Assembly: GCA_036374835.1 (NCBI GenBank)
Contig: DASUTB010000055.1
Coordinates: 1-64,000 of the forward strand
Source of the DNA: DASUTB01 sp036374835
GTDB lineage: Bacteria; Actinomycetota; Actinomycetes; Jiangellales; Jiangellaceae
Length of the DNA: 64,000 nt
Direction of reading: 5' to 3'
Shown: positions 42,222-51,594 of the stretch, piece by piece
Layout of the letters: each line of letters begins with the position of its first letter
How positions within the stretch are numbered: position 1 is the first letter of the stretch
The notes under the pieces: model-generated
The model's input: only the letters and a program-made list of their open reading frames with translations
Told to the model about the DNA's origin: nothing
Databases searched by the model: none
Position numbers and translations under genes: made by a program

Positions 42222-44127
42222 CCGGGCGGCCATCGTCTTCGCCGGCGCGGGCGCCGTTCTGCTTTCCGCGTGCGGCGGCATCCCGTCCTCTGGAGAGCCG
42301 GTGGCCGCCGGCGAGTCGGATGCCGAGGACGTGTCCCCGCAGGTGATCCGGGACCTGCAACCGGCGACCCAGGACATGACGCCGCATGAGATCGTTGACG
42401 GTTTTCTCGACGCGATGGAGATTTACGAGCCACCCGGTGGCTACCCGACCGCGGCCACGTTCCTCACCGAGCAGGCAAGGGCGGAGTGGGAGGACCCGCT
42501 CAGCGAGATCGTGATCTACAAGCGTGACCCCGTTGTCGAGATCGAACTCGACGGCGGCACTGGCCGCGCAGTGTTGCGACTCGACGTCGAAGCGACGTAC
42601 GACCGAGTGGAAGGCTTCGTCCGCAGACCCGAGGATGCGGACCCGATGCGCTACACCTTTCCGTTGGAGCGCGTCGGCGACCAGTGGCGGTTGGCGGAGG
42701 CACCCGAGAGCCTCCTGATCGAGACCGAGTCCTTCGAGCGGTACTTCGCGTCGTACAACCTGTACTTCTTCAGCGCCGGATTCGGTGGCAACACATTTGT
42801 GCCCGACCCCGTGTACCTACCGACGACCGCCAACCAGCAGACGCTCCTGGTTCAGGAGTTGCTCAAGGGTCCATCGGAGTGGCTCGCTCCGGCGGTTGAC
42901 ACCGCCTTCCCGGAAGGAACATCGCTCGAGCCGGCCGCTGTCACAGTCAGCGGTGGCGATGCGACCGTGACATTGAGCTCGCAGGCGGTGACCCGGCCGG
43001 ACGGCACCGCCACCCGGCCCGACACCCGAGCGCGAATGGTCAGCCAACTCGCCGCCACCCTGGGCGAACTGCGCGACGTTCGGCGCGTTCAGGTCGCCGC
43101 CGGCACGAATCGGTTGTCCGGAACCGAAGAGAATCCCTTCGTCGATGTGGCGGACACCGCGAGGGCGAGCGGCCTCGCCACCCGCCTCTACACGGTGACC
43201 GAGTCCGGCGTCGGCTGGGTCGCCGACGGCGCCTCGCCCGTCGTCACCCCAGTGTTGGGGCCGTTGGGCAGCCGGGCCGGGGTGCGAGAGGTCGCGATCG
43301 ACCGGACCCACAACATCGCCGCAGCGATCACAACGGACAACCAGCTCATCATGGCCGACCTGGCCACTGACGGCGGGATCACACCGCTGTTCGAGGGAGC
43401 GATCGCTTTCGACTCGCTGGTGTGGGACGGTGCCGGCCTCATCTGGGCGATCGAGATGGATGCCGAGCCGGGCGCGACCGATTCCGGCGCCGAAGGGACC
43501 GGGGCGGGCGAAGCGGGTAGTTCCGGGGACGCTGCTGAAGCCGACGCCAAGGCCAAAGGCGATTCGGGCAACCGGCTCCTGGTGATCGACCCCGAGACCG
43601 GCGAGATCGCGGACGTGACGCCGCAGACTGAGGGCGGCGCCGACGTCGAGCAGTTCGCGATCGCACCGGACGGCGCCCGCATCGCACTCGTTATCGACGG
43701 CGCCGCTTACCTGGCCATCGTCGAACGAGACCCCGACCGGATGCAGGAGCCGGATGCCATCCAGATCAGCGGACTGCGCGAGTTGCACCTCGAGGAGCTG
43801 CCGGAGCCGCTCGGTGCCATGGCGTGGTATGACTCGGACGAGCTGGCCCTGCTCACCGCGCCGGAAGCGCCGACCGCCGAAGAGATCAATCCGGCATCGG
43901 GCGAGGCACAGCGGTCCGAAGCGTCCGACCCCGTTGTGCTCTTGGCCGGCATCGACCGGCTGGTGGCACAGGAGGATGGGCCTATTCCGAACGCGATATC
44001 GATGGCCGCGCCGACCGTCGACAACCGGCTTGCCGTCGGGACGTCCGAGAACGAAGTGTGGATTCGGTCCGAACTCGGTCGCTGGCTCCTGATCGAGGAC
44101 GCCACCGCGCCGGCCTACGCGGGATAG
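42214..44127 (+). CDS. lpqB: LpqB lipoprotein, MtrAB accessory factor
   Basis: 637-residue lipoprotein. GTG 42214 has GGAGG 6 bases upstream. Signal peptide with lipobox LLSAC and lipidated Cys20. A GerMN domain lies at about 200-340 (LLVQELLKGPSEWLAPAVDT), and the remainder is a beta-propeller-like LpqB region. LpqB binds the MtrB sensor domain and adjusts MtrA phosphorylation (established in mycobacteria). An Ala/Glu/Gly-rich insertion (SGAEGTGAGEAGSSGDAAEA, about residues 430-450) interrupts the propeller. Confidence 0.95.
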   Translation: MRSRAAIVFAGAGAVLLSACGGIPSSGEPVAAGESDAEDVSPQVIRDLQPATQDMTPHEIVDGFLDAMEIYEPPGGYPTAATFLTEQARAEWEDPLSEIVIYKRDPVVEIELDGGTGRAVLRLDVEATYDRVEGFVRRPEDADPMRYTFPLERVGDQWRLAEAPESLLIETESFERYFASYNLYFFSAGFGGNTFVPDPVYLPTTANQQTLLVQELLKGPSEWLAPAVDTAFPEGTSLEPAAVTVSGGDATVTLSSQAVTRPDGTATRPDTRARMVSQLAATLGELRDVRRVQVAAGTNRLSGTEENPFVDVADTARASGLATRLYTVTESGVGWVADGASPVVTPVLGPLGSRAGVREVAIDRTHNIAAAITTDNQLIMADLATDGGITPLFEGAIAFDSLVWDGAGLIWAIEMDAEPGATDSGAEGTGAGEAGSSGDAAEADAKAKGDSGNRLLVIDPETGEIADVTPQTEGGADVEQFAIAPDGARIALVIDGAAYLAIVERDPDRMQEPDAIQISGLRELHLEELPEPLGAMAWYDSDELALLTAPEAPTAEEINPASGEAQRSEASDPVVLLAGIDRLVAQEDGPIPNAISMAAPTVDNRLAVGTSENEVWIRSELGRWLLIEDATAPAYAG

Positions 44128-44137
44128 CGGGGCGGCG

Positions 44138-44857
44138 ATGGGGGGCAGGCTGCGGCAGTTCGGCGCGGTCACCGCCGAGTTGGTCTTCGGGAGTGTCTGC
44201 GCCGGATGTGGGTCCGAACCCGGCCTGATCTGCGCGGAGTGCCGGGACCGGCTGTACGGCTCAGGGCCCACCGTCCGGCCGCTCTCCGCCGAGCCCGGCT
44301 CGCCGGCGGTGGCCGCCGCGGCGAGCTACGGCGACGCCGCCCGCGAGATCATCCTCGCCCACAAGGAGCGCGGCCGGCTCGGCCTGGCCCGGCCCCTCGG
44401 CGAGGCGCTGGCCGTGGCGGTGGCGGCGCTGCTCGAGGGCTCACCGTCCGGCGACGGAGGCGCACAGCGTACCGGTGACGCCGTGATGCGCACCGCACTT
44501 GTGCCCGTGCCCTCCACCCGCCGTGCGGTACGTAGGCGCGGCCACGACGCCGTCGCGCGGATGACCCGCCACGCAGCGCGGGTGCTGCGCCGTGGCGGGC
44601 TCGACTGCACCGTGGTCTGCGCGCTGCGGCATCGACGCGACGTCGTGGACCAAAGTGGTCTGTCCGTTCCGCAACGGGCCGAGAACCTGGCCGGCGCGCT
44701 GACGGTGCGCCGCGGGACCGGGCGCCTGCTACCCGGCTGCGCCGTTGTGGTCGTCGACGACATCGTGACGACGGGCGCCACACTGCGAGAGGCGCGGCGT
44801 GCGCTGCACGAATCCGGCTACCGTCCGTCCGGCGCGGCCGTCGTCGCCGCCGCTTGA
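44138..44857 (+). CDS. comF: ComF family phosphoribosyltransferase-like protein
   Basis: 239-residue ComF/GntX-type protein. A four-Cys zinc site (CAGCGSEPGLICAEC, residues 19-33) is followed by a type I phosphoribosyltransferase domain with the PRPP loop VVVVDDIVTTGATLREAR (about 204-221). ComF assists DNA uptake in naturally competent bacteria; actinobacterial homologues next to lpqB and hpf have no proven role. ATG 44138 begins 10 bases after lpqB, so it is probably in the same transcript. Confidence 0.92.
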   Translation: MGGRLRQFGAVTAELVFGSVCAGCGSEPGLICAECRDRLYGSGPTVRPLSAEPGSPAVAAAASYGDAAREIILAHKERGRLGLARPLGEALAVAVAALLEGSPSGDGGAQRTGDAVMRTALVPVPSTRRAVRRRGHDAVARMTRHAARVLRRGGLDCTVVCALRHRRDVVDQSGLSVPQRAENLAGALTVRRGTGRLLPGCAVVVVDDIVTTGATLREARRALHESGYRPSGAAVVAAA

Positions 44858-44977
44858 GGGCACGCCTCGCCCGTTCGTGCGCCGCGAACAGATTGCCGTT
44901 CCATGTGCCGGATCGGGCCGGTAGGGGTTAGCGTGCTGTCATGGCACCCCGTGCGCGCTCCCATCCAGTCGCACAGA

Positions 44978-45021
44978 TGTGAGAGGGCTCACGTGGGTGC
45001 CGACCTGTGTGAGATCTCACA
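44978..45021 (+). promoter_or_regulatory. Two GTGAG/CTCAC palindromes upstream of hpf
   Basis: TGTGAG-aggg-CTCACG (44978-44993) and the perfect TGTGAGATCTCACA (45008-45021), centres 29 bases apart (about three helical turns). The second ends 3 bases before GGGAGG, the hpf ribosome site. Operator or RNA-level control is likely. Confidence 0.6.
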
Positions 45022-45035
45022 ACCGGGAGGTCGTC

Positions 45036-45659
45036 GTGAACATCGTCGTCAAAGGACGAAATTGCGAGGTCCCAGATAGGTTCGAGGCGCTGGCCAGCGA
45101 GAAACTCACCAAGCTGGAGCGTTATGACCAGAAGGTCATCCGCGTCGACGTGGAGGTCAGCAAGGAGCCCAATCCACGGCGAGCCGATCAGGCACACCGG
45201 GTCGAGCTGACCGTCCGGACCAAGGGCCCGATCATCCGCGCCGAGGCGGCGGCCGACGACCGGTTCGCCGCCTTCGACGCTGCGCTCGAGAAGCTCACGA
45301 CCCGCATGCGCCGTGCGGCCGACCGCCGGCAGCAGCGGCGGGCCGGTGGTCGTAGGCCGGTCTCGGTCGCTGCGGCCACGGCGGAACTGACCGGGGACCT
45401 GAACATCGGCGGACCGAAGCCGGACGACTTCGCCGCCGCAACGTCCGAGACCGGGCCGCTCGAGGTCATGGGCGAAGGGCCGCTCGTGGTCCGGGAGAAG
45501 ACGCACGACGCCGAACCGATGACGCTGGACCAGGCGCTCTACGAGATGGAACTGGTCGGTCACGACTTCTACCTGTTCGTCGACGCTGAGACCAAGGCGC
45601 CCAGCGTCGTCTACCGGCGCAAGGGCTACGACTACGGCGTCATTCACCTGAACGTCTAG
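45036..45659 (+). CDS. hpf: Long-form ribosome hibernation promoting factor
   Basis: 207-residue long HPF. The N-terminal S30AE/RaiA domain begins NIVVKGRNCEVPDRFEALAS (about 1-100). A linker follows, then the C-terminal dimerisation domain (LDQALYEMELVGHDFYLFVD, APSVVYRRKGYDYGVIHL). It pairs 70S ribosomes into 100S dimers in dormancy. GTG 45036 has GGGAGG 5 bases upstream; the longer open frame is rejected because conserved sequence begins at NIVV. It probably has its own promoter given the upstream palindromes. Confidence 0.95.
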   Translation: MNIVVKGRNCEVPDRFEALASEKLTKLERYDQKVIRVDVEVSKEPNPRRADQAHRVELTVRTKGPIIRAEAAADDRFAAFDAALEKLTTRMRRAADRRQQRRAGGRRPVSVAAATAELTGDLNIGGPKPDDFAAATSETGPLEVMGEGPLVVREKTHDAEPMTLDQALYEMELVGHDFYLFVDAETKAPSVVYRRKGYDYGVIHLNV

Positions 45660-45696
45660 CCACGTCACTCGATCATGACGGTAAGGGGGGAGTGAC

Positions 45697-47250
45697 GTGG
45701 CTTCGGAGGAGTATGACTACGTCGTCGTCGGTGGCGGTACCGCCGGTGCGGCGGTAGCGGCACGACTCAGCGAGGACCCGGGTGTCACCGTCGCGCTGGT
45801 CGAGGCCGGGCCGAGCGACGCGGCGAACGACACGATCTTGCAGCTCAACAAGTGGATGACGCTGCTGGAATCGGGCTCCGACTGGGACTACCTCGTCGAG
45901 CCGCAGGCGAGCGGCAACTCATTCCTGCGGCATTCCCGCGGGCGGGTGCTCGGCGGTTGTTCGTCGCACAGTTCGGGCATCGCGTTCTGGGCTCCGGCCG
46001 AAGATCTGAACGACTGGGCGATCGACTTCGGTTGCGCCGGGTGGGACGCGAAGCGCACCGAGCGGTTGTTCCAACGTATCGAGACGAACAGCGAACCGGG
46101 CGAGCACCACGGAGCCGACGGCCCGGTGCCGATCCGCCAGCTGGCCCCGGAGGATCCGTGCGGCGTCGCGGTGCTCAACGCATGTGAACACGCCGGTATA
46201 CCGCGCACCCAGTTCAACGACGGCACGACCGTGGTCAGCGGTGCCAACTTCGTCCAGATCAACTGCCTGGAGGACGGAGTGCGCGCGTCGTCGTCCGTCT
46301 CATATCTGCACCCGATCATCGATACCCGGCCGAATCTCACCGTGCTGTGCGGGCTGCGCGCAAAGAGCCTCCTGTTCGACGGCGCGCAGCGCTGTGTCGG
46401 CGTGGACGTCCTCGATGCGGACGTTATCCACACCCGGCGAATCCTGGCCGCCCGCGAGGTCGTCCTATCCGCCGGCGCGATCGAGTCGCCGAAACTGCTG
46501 ATGCTGTCCGGCATCGGACCGGCCGATCATTTGATGTCGGTTGGGATTCCCGTCCGGCTCCACTCGCCCGGCGTCGGCTCGAACCTTCAGGATCATCCCG
46601 AAGCCGTCGTCCAGTGGGTCGCGAAGCGGCCCATGGTGACCGAGTCGCCGCAGTGGCGCGAGGTCGTCATCTTCGCGGCGACGGACGACGGGCTGGACCG
46701 TCCCGACATCATGCTCCGTTACAGCTCAGTACCGCTCGATGCGCACACCGTCCGCTACGGGTTCCCGACCACCGAGAACGGGTTCACCCTCGCGCCGAGC
46801 GTGACCCGTCCCCGCTCGCGCGGCACGGTCCGGCTGCGCAGCATCGACTTCCGCGACAAGCCTCGGGTGGACCCGCGCTACTTCACCGATCCGTATGACC
46901 TGCGTGTCATCACGCAGGGGATCAGGCTCGCGCGGCACATCGCGTCGAAACGTGCCATGTCCGACTGGGCCGGTGACGAGCTCGCTCCCGGCCTGGCCGT
47001 GCAGACCGACGACGATATCGCCGAGTACATCCAGCGCACCCACGGCACGGCCTACCATCTGGCCGGCTCGGTGCGGATGGGCTCGCCGGACGACGACATG
47101 GCTCCATTGGATCCGGAGCTGCGGGTCAAAGGTGTATCCGGGCTGCGCGTGGCCGATGCGTCCATCATGCCCGAGCTCGTGACGGTGGATCCGGAGATCA
47201 CCACGATGATGATCGGCGAGAAGTGCGCCGATCTGATCAACTCGAGCTAG
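45697..47250 (+). CDS. GMC-family FAD oxidoreductase
   Basis: 517-residue glucose-methanol-choline oxidoreductase. FAD-binding YVVVGGGTAGAAVAARLSED at residues 7-26, the GMC signature HSRGRVLGGCSSHSSGIAFW, the second signature VLSAGAIESPKLLMLSGIGP, and the active-site His in RTHGTAYHLAGSVRMG near the C-terminus. Substrate (choline, alcohol, sugar) cannot be told. GGGGGGAG lies just upstream of GTG 45697. It stands alone, with no betaine aldehyde dehydrogenase. A large hairpin follows the stop. Confidence 0.92.
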   Translation: MASEEYDYVVVGGGTAGAAVAARLSEDPGVTVALVEAGPSDAANDTILQLNKWMTLLESGSDWDYLVEPQASGNSFLRHSRGRVLGGCSSHSSGIAFWAPAEDLNDWAIDFGCAGWDAKRTERLFQRIETNSEPGEHHGADGPVPIRQLAPEDPCGVAVLNACEHAGIPRTQFNDGTTVVSGANFVQINCLEDGVRASSSVSYLHPIIDTRPNLTVLCGLRAKSLLFDGAQRCVGVDVLDADVIHTRRILAAREVVLSAGAIESPKLLMLSGIGPADHLMSVGIPVRLHSPGVGSNLQDHPEAVVQWVAKRPMVTESPQWREVVIFAATDDGLDRPDIMLRYSSVPLDAHTVRYGFPTTENGFTLAPSVTRPRSRGTVRLRSIDFRDKPRVDPRYFTDPYDLRVITQGIRLARHIASKRAMSDWAGDELAPGLAVQTDDDIAEYIQRTHGTAYHLAGSVRMGSPDDDMAPLDPELRVKGVSGLRVADASIMPELVTVDPEITTMMIGEKCADLINSS

Positions 47251-47274
47251 CGCTCCGATCGATCACGTTCGGTA

Positions 47275-47326
47275 GGCGTGGCGACATCACACCACCCACG
47301 CATGCATGGTGTGATGTCGGCACGCC
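47275..47326 (+). terminator. Long hairpin after the GMC gene
   Basis: GACATCACACCA (47283-47294) pairs perfectly with TGGTGTGATGTC (47307-47318), extended by GGCGTG/CACGCC (47275-47280, 47321-47326). No U-tract follows. Likely an intrinsic-type actinobacterial terminator, or a protein-binding dyad. A GATCACGTTCGG stretch just before it faintly recalls the dispersed repeat. Confidence 0.65.
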
Positions 47327-47470
47327 TCGTGGTCCGGTGTCGGAGTCTGATCTCGGTTCGATATAACACCAAAGACACCCTTGCCCAGTCCGAGCGTTAG
47401 ATATAGCTTCGGTACTTCCAAAGCACATAAGGGTGGCGGGGGACCCTATACCGGGCTAAGGGGGCCTTAG

Positions 47471-50400
47471 GTGACCTATCGAGGTAAACGTCTATCCAAA
47501 GTGGTCGTGCCGATCGGCGCGACCGCACTTGTGATGGCGATCACGACGCCGGGCAACGCGAACACCGGAGAGGTAGAAGAGCAGGATCCGGGCGCCGATC
47601 GTGCCGAGCGGGCGGACATCTCGCTCGACGCGGCGAACATCACGGACGTGAATGAAGAGATCGACATCTTCATCCAGATGGACGAGCCGGCCGTCACAGA
47701 GTACGTGGCCGAGGCGCAGCGGACGCGTCGCGCCGAACCGACGCCGAACCAGCGGCGCGCCCAGGCCGACCGCGTCGAGGCGCAGCACGACACGATTCGC
47801 CCAGCCCTGGAGAAGATGGGCATCGAGGAGCGCTCCGAGCTCAAGGTTGGCGCGAACGGGCTCCGCGTCAAGGCGACCATCGCCGACATCCCGGAGCTGT
47901 CGGAATTGCCGGGCGTCGAATCGGTCGCGCCGGTCGTGCTCCATGAGCCGACCAACGACACGAGCGTGCCGTGGATCGGCGCGCCGGAGGCGTGGGAGGC
48001 GCTCGGTTTCACCGGTGAGGACATCATCATCTCGGTGATCGACACCGGTATCGACTACACCCACGCGTCGTTCGGCGGATCCGGCGATCCCGCGGACTAC
48101 GATTTCATCGCTCAGGACACCACGGTCATCCCCGAGGTGGACGGCGAGCCGGTCTTCCCGACGGCCAAGGTCACTCGCGGATTCGACTTCGTCGGCGTGA
48201 ACTACGACGCGAGCGACCCGGACCTCGACGTTCCGGAGCCCGATCCGAACCCGATCGACGTGCACGGTCACGGCAGCCACGTGGCCGGCAGCGCCGCCGG
48301 CGCCGAGGTGCTCGACGACAGCGGCGAGGTCGCGGTCGGCTCCGGTGTCGCACCGGACGCGACGCTGTACGCGGCGAAGGTGTTCGGCGACGTCGCCGGC
48401 TCGACGGCCGTCACGGCCGACGCCATCGAGTGGTCGCTCGACCCGCTCGGCGACGGCAGCATGATCGGCCAGGCGCACGTCATCAACATGAGCCTCGGTA
48501 ACACGTTCGGCCAGCAGGGCGACCCGACCGCGATCGCGTCGAACAACGCCGCGGCGGCAGGCACGGTCGTCGTGTCGTCGGCGGGCAACTCCGGGCACAC
48601 CGCCTCCTACGTCGGTGGTACGCCGGGCGCGGCGCCCGACGTGCTCAGCGTGGCCGCGTCGGTCGACGACGGGCATTTCGTGCTGGGCCTCGAGGTGCAC
48701 GAGCCGGCGGCCGTCGCCGGTCAGTACGAAGCGGCCGAGTCCGCGACGTCGCTGCCGCTGTCCGAGAGCGGTCCGGTCACCGGCGAGCTTGTGGCCGCCG
48801 ATCCGCTCATCGCATGTGACGCGGACGGGAACGCACAGATCGACAACCCTGCGGCGCTCGCAGGCAAGATCGCCCTGGTTCAGCGCGGTGCCTGCACATT
48901 CACCGTCAAACACCAGGCGGTGCAGGATGCGGGTGCGACCGCCATCGTGGTGTTCAACAATGTGGCCGGCGACCCGATCGTGATGGGCGGTGACCCGTCC
49001 GGCATCACGATCCCCGGTGTGATGATCTCGTTGAGCGATGGTCAGCTGCTGCACGAGCAGTTGCAGCTCGGCGAGACGGTCTCGCTGACCATGAGCGAGG
49101 ACATCGTCATCCCGAAGCCGGAGCTGGCGGACACGCTGGCCGGCTTCACATCGCGCGGGCCGGGCAACACGTCCAACTTCAAGCCGGACGTGTCGGCACC
49201 GGGCTTCAACATCCTGTCGGCCGCCGTCGGCACCGGCGACCAGGCTCGCGGCTCGAGTGGTACGTCGATGGCCTCGCCACACGTGGCGGGCCTCGCTGCG
49301 CTCCTCGCGCATCAGCACGGCCTGCCGGGCATCGACGACGTCGACGAGAAGGCCGCGACCGTGCAGAAGATCAAGTCCCTGATCATGAACAGCACCGTCG
49401 ATACGGCCGAGCCGTACCCGCTGACCCTGCAGGGCACCGGCGTCGTGCGCGCCGACCGTGCGGTCGAGTTGGACGCGTACACCCTCCCGGCCGGGCTCAG
49501 CTTCGGACACCTGAATCCGACCGAAGAGACGACGGTGACCGAGACGGTCGAGGTGCACAACCTGGCCGACGTGGAGCAGACGTTCGACATCGGCTTCACC
49601 GAGAACCAGGTCGTCCCGGGTGCGTCGATCAGCCACGACGAGTCGGTGACGGTACCCGCCGGTGGCTCGGCGACGGTCGACGTCACGCTGACCCTCGACC
49701 CGGCTGCGATGCCGGCGGACACCGCAACGTTCAGCCAGACCGAGCTCGACGGCTGGATCAACCTGTCCGACGCCGACACCAGCCTGCGTACCGGTGTGCT
49801 GGCCGTGGTCGACCCAGCGTCGGCCGTGGATGTGGAGGCCGTGGACAAGGAGGTCGCCGAGACGTCGATCGACCTCGACGTGGCCAACGACAGCCTCACC
49901 ACCGGCCTGTCGAGCGGATACACCCTCGTCCGCGAGGGCGACGACGTCGGTGGCGTGTTCGAGGCACTCGGAGTCCGGACCTTCGACATCGGCAGCACGC
50001 CGGTCGTGCAGTTCGGCCTCGCTACCGACGGCTGGGAGTCGCTGTCCTCGCTCGAGACCCAGATCCTGCTGGACACCGACGAGGACGGCGTCGACGACTT
50101 CGTTCTTGTGGCGGCCGACCTCGGCCTCCTCCAAGGTGTGGACCCGACCGGCGACGTCGTGACGGCGCTGTTCAACCTGTCCGCCGGCGGTGGGTTCCTC
50201 GAGTGGTTCGTCGACGGCGACTACCACAACGAGGTGCAGGGCCTGATCGTGGATCGAACCGGTACCTTCGGCTTCCTCGAGGAAGGGAACACCGACTTCG
50301 ACTACACGGCCTTGCAGTTCTTCGGCGGCGAGGACCTGCTCGGTGTTCAGACGGGCAGCGTCGACCTGGCCGACGGCGTCGACGGCAGCGACAACCCGGA

Positions 50401-50956
50401 CCTGTCGGTCCCGGCCGGCGCCACCGGCACGCTGTCGTTCCCGCTGGACGACGAGCGCGACATGCTGTGGCTGCACCCGACCAACGTGGCCGGCGAGCAG
50501 TTCCAGGTCGTCACGCTCGACGCGCTGTGCGACGACAAGATCACCGACAGGCACGTCGGAGCGCTGACGGTCACCGACGGCGTCACGTGTCTGGCCGACG
50601 GCTCGTCCGTGGTCGGCTCGGTGACCGTCGGCGACGGTGCCGGCCTCGCCTCGGACGGCGCAAGGATCACCGGGCCTGTGGCGAGTGACGGGGCCTCCGT
50701 CGTGTCGCTGCTGAACAGCAGGTTCGTCGGATCGATCAGTGTGCAGAACAGCACCGAGCTGGTAGAGGTCATCGGCAACACGGTCACCGGTCCGGTGGAG
50801 TTGCGCGACAACTCGACGGGTGAGACCCCGATCGTTGTCGGCGGCAACCGGATCGTCGGTTCGTTGACCTGCATCGGCAACGATCCGGTGCCGGTCAACG
50901 GCGGAGACCCGAACCTGGTGATCGGTCCGAAGATCGGCCAGTGCTCCGGCCTCTAG
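47471..50956 (+). CDS. Secreted subtilisin-like serine protease (S8) with PA domain
   Basis: 1161-residue exported protease. Signal peptide about 1-30; an I9-like propeptide about 50-160. Catalytic triad: Asp191 (SVIDTGIDYTH), His267 (HGHGSHVAGSAAG) and Ser599 (GTSMASPHVAGLAAL). A PA insert (about 435-540) contains ALVQRGACTFTVKHQAVQDA. Fn3-like beta domains follow, and the last 140 residues form short repeats of the type VVGSVTVGDGAGL and VGSISVQNSTELVEV that look like a small beta-solenoid. GTG 47471 follows GGGGG. It probably degrades extracellular protein. The stop is followed 1-2 bases later by a perfect hairpin repeat. Confidence 0.93.
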   Translation: MTYRGKRLSKVVVPIGATALVMAITTPGNANTGEVEEQDPGADRAERADISLDAANITDVNEEIDIFIQMDEPAVTEYVAEAQRTRRAEPTPNQRRAQADRVEAQHDTIRPALEKMGIEERSELKVGANGLRVKATIADIPELSELPGVESVAPVVLHEPTNDTSVPWIGAPEAWEALGFTGEDIIISVIDTGIDYTHASFGGSGDPADYDFIAQDTTVIPEVDGEPVFPTAKVTRGFDFVGVNYDASDPDLDVPEPDPNPIDVHGHGSHVAGSAAGAEVLDDSGEVAVGSGVAPDATLYAAKVFGDVAGSTAVTADAIEWSLDPLGDGSMIGQAHVINMSLGNTFGQQGDPTAIASNNAAAAGTVVVSSAGNSGHTASYVGGTPGAAPDVLSVAASVDDGHFVLGLEVHEPAAVAGQYEAAESATSLPLSESGPVTGELVAADPLIACDADGNAQIDNPAALAGKIALVQRGACTFTVKHQAVQDAGATAIVVFNNVAGDPIVMGGDPSGITIPGVMISLSDGQLLHEQLQLGETVSLTMSEDIVIPKPELADTLAGFTSRGPGNTSNFKPDVSAPGFNILSAAVGTGDQARGSSGTSMASPHVAGLAALLAHQHGLPGIDDVDEKAATVQKIKSLIMNSTVDTAEPYPLTLQGTGVVRADRAVELDAYTLPAGLSFGHLNPTEETTVTETVEVHNLADVEQTFDIGFTENQVVPGASISHDESVTVPAGGSATVDVTLTLDPAAMPADTATFSQTELDGWINLSDADTSLRTGVLAVVDPASAVDVEAVDKEVAETSIDLDVANDSLTTGLSSGYTLVREGDDVGGVFEALGVRTFDIGSTPVVQFGLATDGWESLSSLETQILLDTDEDGVDDFVLVAADLGLLQGVDPTGDVVTALFNLSAGGGFLEWFVDGDYHNEVQGLIVDRTGTFGFLEEGNTDFDYTALQFFGGEDLLGVQTGSVDLADGVDGSDNPDLSVPAGATGTLSFPLDDERDMLWLHPTNVAGEQFQVVTLDALCDDKITDRHVGALTVTDGVTCLADGSSVVGSVTVGDGAGLASDGARITGPVASDGASVVSLLNSRFVGSISVQNSTELVEVIGNTVTGPVELRDNSTGETPIVVGGNRIVGSLTCIGNDPVPVNGGDPNLVIGPKIGQCSGL

Positions 50957-50957
50957 C

Positions 50958-51030
50958 AGAATGATCATGTAAAGCCGGTAATTCCCTGCTTTACGCGGCC
51001 TGGCGGCCGTGTAAAGCAGGGAATTACCGC
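50958..51030 (+). repeat. Stop-proximal dispersed repeat, copy 6 (perfect hairpin)
   Basis: AGAATGATCATGT, then two 19-base arms, CGGTAATTCCCTGCTTTAC (50976-50994) and its exact complement (51011-51029), with a 16-base loop that itself pairs (GGCC/GGCC). It begins within two bases of the protease stop. Confidence 0.88.
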
Positions 51031-51123
51031 GTATGGGCCCCGATGGCTCGAAAATCGAATGACAGATCTGGCGATCAGCGCCATGGTTCGCAGCATTGGT
51101 GGATCAACAAGGGAGGAACCCAC

Positions 51124-51582
51124 ATGCTGCGAGGAGACCGCAACCCCTGGTGGGCGCTGCCCTATCGCCGGTGGCCGGACCACAGCGACGCCGCGTGGAT
51201 CACTCTTCCGGGCGTAGGCGAACCGCTCGACGCGGTCATTCACATCGGCAACGGCAAGGACGCCAAGCTCATCCTCGTGCTGGCTTCGGGCCGGGCGATC
51301 GAGTTGGTCACGAACGGCGTCCGAGTCGAGGCAGAGGGTTCGGTGGAGATCACGACGACCGCCTGGGGCGACAGCATGCTGCGAATCGACTACCAGGGGA
51401 CAGATCTCGTCCTCGTCGGAGGTCGTATGAGTTTCACCGGCGATATCGACGACCCCTGGACGGAGATGTTCCTGCGTGACGCTCGGGCGTGGATCGAGTC
51501 GGGGCTCAAGGGTGAACTGCTATATGACGTCGCCGTCGAACTCCGGTTGGGTTCGTCGGCGAGTGTCGCCGCTGCCGCCTGA
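51124..51582 (+). CDS. Hypothetical protein
   Basis: 152-residue soluble protein starting MLRGDRNPWWALPYRRWPDH. ATG 51124 has GGGAGG 7 bases upstream, which favours it over longer starts. Alternating beta segments (AVIHIGNGKDAKLILVLASG, LRIDYQGTDLVLVGG) suggest a small beta-sandwich. No catalytic motif or known family recognised. Both neighbours are flanked by dispersed repeats, so it may be an insertion. Confidence 0.6.
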   Translation: MLRGDRNPWWALPYRRWPDHSDAAWITLPGVGEPLDAVIHIGNGKDAKLILVLASGRAIELVTNGVRVEAEGSVEITTTAWGDSMLRIDYQGTDLVLVGGRMSFTGDIDDPWTEMFLRDARAWIESGLKGELLYDVAVELRLGSSASVAAAA

Positions 51583-51594
51583 GGCCGTCTGTGG

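Noticed and set aside
47250..47282. Eighth copy of the stop-proximal repeat after the GMC gene
   Set aside because: Only GATCACGTTCGG resembles the family; the AGAATG start and TTCCC arm are missing.
47380..47470. Possible riboswitch (c-di-AMP type) in the protease leader
   Set aside because: The GC-rich leader has G-runs and a small stem but lacks the conserved element blocks I would expect.
47492..50968. A 1158-codon open frame antisense to the secreted protease
   Set aside because: Composition is Arg/His/Val-rich with no motif. The sense frame carries an intact protease with signal and triad, and such shadows are normal in GC-rich genes.
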